Assembly (NCBI GenBank): GCA_947623645.1
Contig: CANQHK010000084.1
Span: 1-5,236, forward strand
DNA length: 5,236 nt
Reading direction: 5' to 3'
Source: an uncultured Bacilli bacterium
GTDB lineage: Bacteria > Bacillota_I > Bacilli_A > RF39 > UBA660
Every line of letters begins with the position of its first letter. Positions within the stretch are counted from its first letter, which is position 1. This document shows positions 1-5,236 of this stretch, in pieces. Below the pieces are notes generated by a model. It saw only the letters and a program-made list of their open reading frames with translations. It did not search any database and was not told the origin of the DNA. Made by a program: the position numbers and the translations under genes.

Positions 1-15
1 TTATTATTCGTAAAA

Positions 16-44
16 AAAATACAAATGTCATCAAAAAATTTCAA
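16..44 (-). promoter_or_regulatory. Weak promoter-like sequence, TTGAAA - 17 bp - TATTTT
   Basis: The -35-like TTGAAA (44-39) differs from consensus at one base, the spacer is 17 bases (38-22), and TATTTT (21-16) matches the -10 consensus at four of six positions. It follows the terminator at 91-63 and points out of the left edge, where a minus-strand gene may begin. The region is very A/T-rich, so a chance match is quite possible. Positions 1-62 contain no other feature I can support. Confidence 0.3.
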
Positions 45-62
45 AGTTAGCGATTTTATACC

Positions 63-91
63 AAAAAAATCTACCCAGCAAATAGGTAGAT
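63..91 (-). terminator. Strong intrinsic terminator
   Basis: On the minus strand ATCTACCTA (91-83) pairs with TGGGTAGAT (77-69), giving a 9-bp stem with one G-T wobble and a five-base loop TTTGC. The T-tract runs from 69 to 63, seven T including the last base of the stem. No coding frame of any length overlaps it. It would end the short transcript from the promoter at 226-198 and catch any read-through from the parE-parC operon. Confidence 0.85.
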
Positions 92-104
92 CTAAAATCA
101 ATCA

Positions 105-152
105 TTATTTTTTATTTTTTACCAACATAAAGTCGCATAATTTCAACGGCAT
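105..152 (-). CDS. Possible 15-codon micro-ORF or leader peptide
   Basis: ATG at 152 opens MPLKLCDFMLVKNKK and ends at TAA (107-105). AAGGTGA lies three bases before the ATG, a somewhat short spacing. A competing frame starts with GTG at 159 and reads VSDAVEIMRLYVGKK, ending at TAA (114-112); it has the more protein-like composition but a poorly placed ribosome site. Both are too short for coding statistics, and neither matches a peptide I know. The location between a promoter and an intrinsic terminator suits a leader peptide or micro-protein, but the ORF may be a chance one. Confidence 0.2.
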   Translation of the reverse strand: MPLKLCDFMLVKNKK

Positions 153-185
153 CACTCACCTTCTTTTTTATTTACACCTCTTTTC

Positions 186-2810
186 CTATTTTGCTTTAGT
201 GTAATCTTTTAAAATTAGCTTGTCAATATTTTTTAAAGAGTATTTTTTGAAAAAGAAAAAGAACGGAATCCGTTCTATTTTTTTAAAATCATCGATTGTC
301 ATGAGTCTTTCATCAATTTCTTTTAAGGAAACTTTCGGTTTTTCTTCCTCTTCTAAAATTTCAATTTCTTCGGACTCCTCTTTTTTGATTTCTTCTTTTT
401 TCGTAAATGTTTGAAGACGGAAAGCATCAACAATTTCTTTTTTGGAAATTGCACTTCCGGTTGAATAACGATCCATAATTGGAAGATCCGTTGGTTTCAA
501 GATCGAAATATCATCATTCTTAATTCCAAAATGTTCTTTATGATTTAAAATAAGAGCTTTTACAACGTGATATGGATTGGTTTTTACTTCTTTTACAAGC
601 ATCAAACCTCTTCTTGCACGTGTCTGTTTATCAAAATCACTAATTCTTACTCTTTTGGCGGTACCTTTATCTAAAACAACAGTAATATATTCGTCATCGA
701 TTGTAAAGTTACTTGCACTAACAATCACGTCTCCCTTTAAATTCATGGCTTTAACACCACTTGTTTTAGCACCTACAACAGGAACATCCATCTTATCAAA
801 CCAAAGACCATAACCACCTCTCGTTGCTAAGAAAACTTCTCTTTTATCGGCATAGAAAGCATCGACTAATTGATCATTTCCTTTTAATTTCATACAAGTA
901 AGAGCTTTGGAATAACGTTGAACTTTAAAATCGGATAGAAGAGTTCTTTTAATCATACCATCTCTACTAACCATCATCACTTCCCGTTTTTCAGAAAAAT
1001 CATAAACAGGAAGAGCACTGATGACTTCTTCGTTTTCTTCTAACTTAATTAAATTGCTAATATGTTTTCCTAAATCTTTCCATTTCATATCAAAAATCGT
1101 ATGAACTGGAATATACAAATAATTTCCTTTCGAAGTAAAGACTAAAAGGGTATCGATGGTATTCATTTCAAAAATACCAAGAGCATAATCTCCCTCTTTC
1201 ATCGTAGCATCTTCATTTGTAGATGCAAAACTTCTCATGCTGCTTCTCTTGATATAACCATCTTTGGTAATGAATACAACCACTTCTTCTTTTGGAATCA
1301 TTTCCGATAATTCAATTTTTAATTCTGAAACTTCTTCTTCAATCGTTGTTTTTCTTGGTGTTGCAAACTCTTTTTTAACTTTTCTAAGTTCTTCTTTCAT
1401 AACATTCTTTAACATATTTTCATCCTGTAAAATTGCTTCCAAACCTTGGACAATCTTTTTTAAATTCGCAAGTTCTTCTTCTAACTGCGTAACGTCCATG
1501 TTGGTTAAGCGATAAAGTTGTAAGACGAGGATTGCTTCGGCTTGATCTTCGGAAAAGTTAAATTCTTTTACTAAGTTTACTTTCGCATCAGCTTTATTTT
1601 TACTTGCTCGAATAACGCGAATAACTTCATCTAAAATCGATAAACAATAAATTAATCCCTCGACAATATGAAGACGTGCTTTGGCGTGTTCCAAATCAAA
1701 ACGAGTCCGTTTGGTAATCACTTCTCTTTGATGGGTGACGTAGGCGTCCAACATATCGAGAACGCCTAGTAAGCGAGGACGTTTTTTATCAATTGCAACC
1801 ATATTGTAACTATAAGAAATTTGTAAATCCGTATTTTTTAAGAGATAGTTTAATATAAGATCCCGGTTGGCATCTTTTTTTAAATCAATTGCAATTCGAA
1901 GACCATCTTTATCCGATTCATCTCGAACTTCAACAATTCCATCGATTTTTTTATCAATTCGAATTTCATCGATTTTTCTTACCAATTGGGCTTTGTTAAC
2001 TTCAAAAGGAATTTCCGTTACGATTAGAGCAAGTTTTCCTTTAACTTCTTCAAAAGAAGTTCGAGCCCGTACAACAACTTTTCCTCTTCCTTTTTCAAAA
2101 GCTGCTCGAATGGAAGAAAGTCCTAGAGCGATTCCTCCAGTTGGAAAATCGGGTCCTTTGATAATATTCATAATCGTATCTAAGGTACAGTTTGGAGAAT
2201 CGATTCGTTTAATTGTGGCATCGATTACTTCTCCTAAATTATGCGGAGGAATGTTCGTCGCGTATCCAGCTGAAATACCGGTTGTACCATTGACTAAAAG
2301 GTTGGGAAATCTTGCTGGTAGAACGGTTGGTTCTAACAAAGTATCATCAAAGTTCGGTGCCCACGTGATGGTATCTTTATCGATGTCTTTTAAAAGTTCA
2401 TGACTAATTTTGGAAAGTCTTGCTTCGGTATAACGCATTGCAGCAGGAGAATCTCCATCCATCGAACCATTATTTCCATGCATATCGATATAGGTTGTAT
2501 TCTGTTTCCACCATTGGCTCATTCTTACCATTGCTTCATAAATCGAAGAATCTCCATGAGGATGATACTTACCCATGATATCTCCAACACAACGAGCACT
2601 TTTTACATACGGTTTATCATAGGTATGTTTTTCCCGATACATCGAATATAAAATTCTTCTTTGAACGGGTTTTAAACCATCTCTTACATCGGGAATGGCT
2701 CGGTCTTGAATAATGTATTTGGAATACTGTCCAAATCTTTCTCCCATAATCTCTTCTAGGGTATATTCTTCAATTTTTTCTATGATTTTTTCGGTTGTAT
2801 TTTTTTTCAT
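186..2810 (-). CDS. parC: DNA topoisomerase IV subunit A (ParC/GrlA), with suspect 30-residue C-terminal extension
   Basis: DNA-cleaving and rejoining subunit of topoisomerase IV. The winged-helix breakage domain has the active-site Tyr127 in AAMRYTEA preceded by Arg126, and the quinolone-region motif HPHGDSSIYE (83-92) with Ser88 and Glu92. The intercalating Ile179 is in NGTTGISAGYAT. A tower and coiled-coil region follows (about 220-490), then a beta-pinwheel C-terminal domain (about 505-790) with repeated blade motifs such as FITKDGYIKR, MVSRDGMIKR and VVLDKGTAKR. FDDTLLEPTVLPARF is of ParC type, and no intact GyrA box (QRRGGKG) is present; the nearest sequence is QTRARRG (729-735). An acidic, Lys-rich linker (about 803-826) precedes SLKEIDERLMTIDDFKK. 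Firmicute ParC is usually about 800-820 residues, while this frame gives 874. The last 30 residues (IERIPFFFFF onward) are encoded by a terminator-like hairpin and a promoter, so the true end is probably near residue 844. The ATG start at 2810 is well supported by a ribosome site 5 bases upstream and a normal ParC N-terminus. Confidence 0.96.
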   Translation of the reverse strand: MKKNTTEKIIEKIEEYTLEEIMGERFGQYSKYIIQDRAIPDVRDGLKPVQRRILYSMYREKHTYDKPYVKSARCVGDIMGKYHPHGDSSIYEAMVRMSQWWKQNTTYIDMHGNNGSMDGDSPAAMRYTEARLSKISHELLKDIDKDTITWAPNFDDTLLEPTVLPARFPNLLVNGTTGISAGYATNIPPHNLGEVIDATIKRIDSPNCTLDTIMNIIKGPDFPTGGIALGLSSIRAAFEKGRGKVVVRARTSFEEVKGKLALIVTEIPFEVNKAQLVRKIDEIRIDKKIDGIVEVRDESDKDGLRIAIDLKKDANRDLILNYLLKNTDLQISYSYNMVAIDKKRPRLLGVLDMLDAYVTHQREVITKRTRFDLEHAKARLHIVEGLIYCLSILDEVIRVIRASKNKADAKVNLVKEFNFSEDQAEAILVLQLYRLTNMDVTQLEEELANLKKIVQGLEAILQDENMLKNVMKEELRKVKKEFATPRKTTIEEEVSELKIELSEMIPKEEVVVFITKDGYIKRSSMRSFASTNEDATMKEGDYALGIFEMNTIDTLLVFTSKGNYLYIPVHTIFDMKWKDLGKHISNLIKLEENEEVISALPVYDFSEKREVMMVSRDGMIKRTLLSDFKVQRYSKALTCMKLKGNDQLVDAFYADKREVFLATRGGYGLWFDKMDVPVVGAKTSGVKAMNLKGDVIVSASNFTIDDEYITVVLDKGTAKRVRISDFDKQTRARRGLMLVKEVKTNPYHVVKALILNHKEHFGIKNDDISILKPTDLPIMDRYSTGSAISKKEIVDAFRLQTFTKKEEIKKEESEEIEILEEEEKPKVSLKEIDERLMTIDDFKKIERIPFFFFFKKYSLKNIDKLILKDYTKAK
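198..226 (-). promoter_or_regulatory. Sigma-A type promoter, TTGACA - 17 bp - TACACT
   Basis: The -35 box TTGACA (226-221) matches consensus fully, the spacer is the optimal 17 bases (220-204), and the -10 box TACACT (203-198) matches TATAAT at four of six positions. The DNA just upstream is rich in A-tracts (about 247-227), as in UP elements. Transcription should start near 191-190 on the minus strand. It lies within the last codons of the extended parC frame, between the two intrinsic terminators. It would drive a short unit ending at 63, or a longer one continuing out of the window. Confidence 0.6.
249..275 (-). terminator. Probable intrinsic terminator of the parE-parC operon, inside the apparent parC 3' end
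   Basis: On the minus strand, GAACGG and CCGTTC form a 6-bp stem with an ATT loop (275-261), followed at once by TTTTTCTTTTTC (260-249). An A-rich run precedes the stem, and on the plus strand the hairpin is followed by TATTTTTTT, so the element could work in both directions, although no convergent plus-strand gene is visible here. As read in parC, it encodes a run of five Phe, which is unlike a natural ParC ending. The stem is short but has four G-C pairs. A promoter on the same strand starts 23 bases after the T-tract, which supports this being the operon end. Confidence 0.6.
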
Positions 2811-2815
2811 AAAGA

Positions 2816-2822
2816 TCCCCCT
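2816..2822 (-). promoter_or_regulatory. Ribosome-binding site AGGGGGA of parC, overlapping the upstream stop codon
   Basis: Minus strand AGGGGGA, followed by TCTTT and then the parC ATG at 2810, a spacing of five bases. Its first two bases are the AG of the TAG stop of the preceding gene, so ribosomes terminating there cover the parC site. This arrangement favours translational coupling. The purine run departs from the GAGGTG form used before the 180-residue gene, but remains complementary to the CCUCC region of 16S rRNA if wobble pairing is allowed. Confidence 0.7.
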
Positions 2823-3363
2823 AACTGGTAATCATCGAAATATAATAATTATCTATATTACTACTAATCTTCTTATCATTTTCTTTTTGCAATAAATCGA
2901 GTGCTGCATCATACAATTTTAACATTTCTCTTCTAGAAAAATAACCTTTCGCTTCTCGTTTTTCAATTTCTTTTAAAATCTTTTCGGTATAGTGAAGATT
3001 GAGTGCTGTTTCATACGTTTTTTCTTTAATCATTTTGGAGATTTTTTTATCCAAGTTTACAATATCCCGAATTTCTTTTAAATGTTGATGTTTTCCATCA
3101 TCTTGTTCAATAATTCGGTCTAGGCAAGAAAGTTTCGTGAATGTTGATTTACAAGCTGTTGTTCCTTCATCGATATCTTCTAACGTAATTTTACTGATTA
3201 ATTTGGGAAAAACAAGATTAATTTTTTCAATCGAGTCTTTCAGTAAAATATCGCTAATATCATCGAGTTTCATCTTTTTATTTTCAAGCAGATAATAAAT
3301 CGTTGCTCCATATTCATTAAATTCTTTTAAAACATTATATATATCCTTTGTCGATAAGGCCAT
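2821..3363 (-). CDS. Hypothetical 180-residue soluble protein between parE and parC
   Basis: I do not recognise this protein. It starts MALSTKDIYNVLKEF and is rich in Lys, Glu, Asp, Ile and Leu, with no signal peptide or membrane segment, so it is probably cytoplasmic and mostly alpha-helical. Likely helices lie near residues 5-28, 33-58, 93-137 and 143-162; the segment around 104-137 is strongly charged and could form a coiled coil. Only two Cys are seen (71 and 80), with no CxxC metal site, nucleotide-binding loop or helix-turn-helix that I can identify. A GTG nine bases upstream (3372-3370) is in frame, but it lies inside the ribosome-binding sequence GAGGTG, so the ATG at 3363 is the better start. 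It is 14 bases after parE, and its TAG stop is 10 bases before parC, so it should be co-transcribed and translated with both subunits. A topoisomerase IV-associated role is only an inference from position. Base composition resembles its neighbours, with no sign of recent transfer. Confidence 0.85.
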   Translation of the reverse strand: MALSTKDIYNVLKEFNEYGATIYYLLENKKMKLDDISDILLKDSIEKINLVFPKLISKITLEDIDEGTTACKSTFTKLSCLDRIIEQDDGKHQHLKEIRDIVNLDKKISKMIKEKTYETALNLHYTEKILKEIEKREAKGYFSRREMLKLYDAALDLLQKENDKKISSNIDNYYISMITS

Positions 3364-3369
3364 AACAAG

Positions 3370-3377
3370 CACCTCTT
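3370..3377 (-). promoter_or_regulatory. Ribosome-binding site AAGAGGTG of the 180-residue gene
   Basis: AAGAGGTG on the minus strand, six bases before the ATG at 3363. It decides the start: the alternative in-frame GTG is the last three bases of this same motif and so cannot be served by it. It lies directly after the parE stop, consistent with translation coupled to parE. Confidence 0.8.
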
Positions 3378-5236
3378 TTATATTTGATAATCATCTTCTA
3401 AAGAAAATTCAACGTTTTCTTCAATCCATTCTTTTCTTGGTTCAACATTGTCCCCCATGAGAACACTAACTCGTTTTTCGGCAAGATATCCATCCTCGAT
3501 TTTTACTTGGATGAGGGTTCTCGTTCCTGGATTCATGGTCGTTTCTGCTAACTGTTCCGCATTCATTTCTCCAAGTCCTTTATATCTTTGAACACTGTAA
3601 TTTTTTCCTTTGGTCTTTTCAACCATTTCTTCTTTGGTATAGCAATAGATTTCTTCTTTTCCATTTTTTAATAGAAATAATGGAGGAAGCGCAATATAGA
3701 GTTTCCCAGCTTCAATTAAAGGTTTCATATACCGGTAGAAAAAGGTTAAAAGCAAGCACTGAATATGTGCTCCGTCATCATCGGCATCGGTCATGATGAT
3801 GACTTTATCGTATTCGCAGTCTTCAATTGAAAAAGTGGATCCTACTCCTGCTCCAATGGTATAAATCATCGTATTGATTTCTTCATTTTTAACGATTTCT
3901 TCCATCTTTGCTTTTTCGGTATTTAAAACTTTTCCACGAAGAGGAAGAATTGCTTGAAATCTTCGATCTCTTCCTTGTTTTGCCGAACCTCCAGCCGAAT
4001 CTCCTTCGACTAAGAAAAGTTCGTTCTTCTCTTTATTTCTGCTTTGGGCAGGGGTAAGCTTTCCCGATAAAGCTCGCTCTTTTGGATTTTTACTTTTTCC
4101 TTTCCGAGCTTCTTCCCGTGCTTTTCTTGCTGCTTCACTTGCCATCTTACTTTTTAAAGCTTTTTCGATAATATCGGTTGCAATCTTTTTGTTTTCTTCT
4201 AAATAAAACCCTAGTTTTTCATAGGTAATTGCATCGACGATGGTACGCGCTTGGGGAGTTCCTAGTTTTCCTTTGGTCTGCCCCTCAAACTGTAAAAAAG
4301 CTTCCGGAATTTTCAAACTGATAATCGCCGTTAATCCTTCTCGAACATTACTTCCTTCAAACGTTTTATCTTTTCCCTTAAAGTAGCCATTGTTTTTGGC
4401 ATAATCATTAAAAACCCGCGTTAGAGCTGTTTTAAAACCTACTTCATGCGTTCCACCATCGACCGTTTTAACATTGTTTACAAACGATACAATATTTTCA
4501 TTATACGAGTCGGTATATTGCATCGCAATATCGACTTCAATTCCATCTTTACTAGCGTCAAATGCCAAAACATTATGAAGAGCTTGCTTATCTTGATTTA
4601 AAAACGAAACAAATTCCGTAAGACCTTCTTGATAACAATATTTTTCTTGTCGTTCATCTTCTTCATCGATTACTTCAATGGTAAGTCCTTTCAAAAGAAA
4701 AGCCGATTCCTGCATTCTTTCACAAATCGTAGTAAAAGAAAAATTGGTCGTCGAAAAAATCGTATCATCGGGCATAAAATGAACACACGTTCCTGTTTTA
4801 TTGGTAGGTGCTACCTTTTTTAAAGGAACCGCAACTTTTCCTCCATCTTCAAAACGAATAAACCATTCATATTTATCTCGTTTAATCGTTACTTCCATCC
4901 ATTTTGATAGAGCATTTACAACACTTCCACCAACACCATGAAGTCCACCCGATACTTTGTATCCAGCTTCTTCAAATTTACCACCGGCATGTAATACTGT
5001 ATAAATAACTTCCGGCGTCGTTCTTCCACTTTCATGCATTCCCGTTGGAACCCCTCTTCCATGATCCTCTACCGAAATACTTTTATCTTTATGGATTGTA
5101 ATTTTAATCAAATCTCCATATCCATTAATTGCTTCGTCAATGGCATTATCAACAATTTCCCAAACAAGATGATGAAGTCCTCTTTTATCAGTTGAACCAA
5201 TATACATTCCGGGACGTTTCCGAACTGCTTCTAAGC
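3378..5236 (-). CDS. parE: DNA topoisomerase IV subunit B (ParE/GrlB), N-terminus cut by window edge
   Basis: ATPase and TOPRIM subunit of topoisomerase IV, which with ParC unlinks replicated chromosomes by passing one duplex through another. The frame stays open to the right edge: codons before the Met at 5207 read LEAVRKRPG, the conserved run preceding MYIGST, so that Met is internal and perhaps 15-20 residues are missing. Numbering from it (609 residues): GHKL ATPase with E17/N21 in EIVDNAIDE, D48 in EDHGRG, glycine loop GGLHGVG (87-93), and transducer QTK loop with K312. TOPRIM metal residues are E401 in EGDSAGG and D474/D476/D478 in TDADDDGAH; PLRGKVLN (422-429) and QRYKGLGEMN (540-549) follow. 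The start (STDKRGLHHLVWEIVDNAIDE) and the C-terminal tail resemble ParE rather than GyrB, and parC lies downstream in the same operon. All catalytic motifs are intact. The TAA stop is 14 bases before the next gene. Its promoter must lie outside the window. Confidence 0.97.
   Translation of the reverse strand, partial: LEAVRKRPGMYIGSTDKRGLHHLVWEIVDNAIDEAINGYGDLIKITIHKDKSISVEDHGRGVPTGMHESGRTTPEVIYTVLHAGGKFEEAGYKVSGGLHGVGGSVVNALSKWMEVTIKRDKYEWFIRFEDGGKVAVPLKKVAPTNKTGTCVHFMPDDTIFSTTNFSFTTICERMQESAFLLKGLTIEVIDEEDERQEKYCYQEGLTEFVSFLNQDKQALHNVLAFDASKDGIEVDIAMQYTDSYNENIVSFVNNVKTVDGGTHEVGFKTALTRVFNDYAKNNGYFKGKDKTFEGSNVREGLTAIISLKIPEAFLQFEGQTKGKLGTPQARTIVDAITYEKLGFYLEENKKIATDIIEKALKSKMASEAARKAREEARKGKSKNPKERALSGKLTPAQSRNKEKNELFLVEGDSAGGSAKQGRDRRFQAILPLRGKVLNTEKAKMEEIVKNEEINTMIYTIGAGVGSTFSIEDCEYDKVIIMTDADDDGAHIQCLLLTFFYRYMKPLIEAGKLYIALPPLFLLKNGKEEIYCYTKEEMVEKTKGKNYSVQRYKGLGEMNAEQLAETTMNPGTRTLIQVKIEDGYLAEKRVSVLMGDNVEPRKEWIEENVEFSLEDDYQI

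Larger units (their letters stand above)
63..190 (-). ncRNA. Candidate short transcript (about 130 nt): small RNA, micro-ORF mRNA or attenuated leader
   Basis: This unit is defined only by its ends: the promoter at 226-198 and the strong terminator at 91-63. It contains a GAGGTG ribosome-site-like motif (180-175) and a second one, AAGGTGA (164-158), just before two overlapping 15-codon frames, followed by an A/T-rich stretch and the terminator hairpin. I see no other strong secondary structure and recognise no known RNA family; in particular no T-box sequence and none of the housekeeping RNAs. If the terminator is conditional, the segment would be the leader of a gene beyond the left edge. 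Confidence 0.35.

Noticed and set aside
52..82. Promoter TTGCTG - TATAAA overlapping the strong terminator
   Set aside because: The spacer is only 15 bases, the -35 is poor, and it overlaps the terminator stem and T-tract, so a chance match in A/T-rich DNA is more likely.
276..288. Programmed -1 ribosomal frameshift at TTTTAAAAAAATAG
   Set aside because: The frame does not fit the canonical X XXY YYZ heptamer, and a -1 shift misses the nearby TAG. Reaching that stop needs loss of one A, which fits an indel or slippage better.
220..414. Other plus-strand frames of 60-83 residues (220-414, 577-813, 1264-1515, 2400-2651, 2713-2895, 4629-4823)
   Set aside because: All are antisense to conserved ParC or ParE sequence, or to the tail and junction regions, with low-complexity Ser/Phe/Ile products. 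None looks like an independent gene.
1867..2403. 178-residue open frame on the plus strand inside parC
   Set aside because: It lies antisense to the conserved breakage and tower regions of ParC, and its Ser/Ile/Phe-rich product is typical of the complement of A/T-rich coding DNA. It has no family resemblance.
3364..3372. GTG start giving a 183-residue version of the middle gene
   Set aside because: The GTG is part of the GAGGTG ribosome-binding sequence, leaving the ATG at 3363 as the properly spaced start.
186..5236. Gyrase (gyrB-gyrA) instead of topoisomerase IV
   Set aside because: No intact GyrA box is present, and ParC-type FDDTLLEPTVLPARF and ParE-type sequence at both ends of subunit B point to topoisomerase IV.
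186..5236. Mycoplasma genetic code (TGA read as Trp)
   Set aside because: The conserved Trp codons I checked are TGG, and long frames remain intact with standard stops. The absence of TGA stops among only three genes is not evidence for reassignment.

Overview
This window is from a low-GC bacterium (about one third G+C by eye). The protein sequences look like Bacillota or a relative such as Erysipelotrichia or non-reassigned Mollicutes-like gut lineages. The two large proteins match the topoisomerase IV subunits of Firmicutes, as recalled from Staphylococcus aureus GrlB/GrlA, over most of their length. Tryptophans I checked are coded by TGG, and the full-length frames use TAA or TAG stops, so there is no sign of the mycoplasma code (TGA = Trp). 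The exact lineage cannot be fixed from this window.

All genes read on the minus strand, so transcription runs from the right end to the left. Positions 5236-3378 hold parE, the ATPase/TOPRIM subunit of topoisomerase IV; its first residues lie beyond the right edge. A 14-base gap separates it from a 180-residue soluble, probably helical protein of unknown function (3363-2821). Ten bases later comes parC, the DNA-cleaving subunit (2810-186). Tight spacing, and a parC ribosome site that overlaps the preceding stop codon, indicate one operon, parE - unknown - parC. ParE and ParC form the heterotetramer that decatenates daughter chromosomes; in most Firmicutes the two genes are directly adjacent, so the intervening gene is the notable feature of the operon.

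The left end is denser than it first looks. The last 30 codons of the open parC frame coincide with non-coding signals: a terminator-like hairpin with a T-tract (about 249-275) and then a good sigma-A promoter (TTGACA, 17-base spacer, TACACT; 226-198). An A7 run just before the hairpin would, if one A shorter, give parC a TAG stop directly in front of the terminator. The natural end of ParC is therefore probably about residue 844, with a homopolymer indel, slippage or sequence error extending the frame.

The promoter is followed by a strong intrinsic terminator (91-63), defining a candidate transcript of about 130 nt with at most a 15-codon ORF. It could be a small RNA, a micro-ORF mRNA, or the attenuated leader of a gene left of the window. 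A second, weaker promoter-like sequence lies at 44-16. Nothing in the window looks like a mobile element, CRISPR array, tRNA or rRNA.
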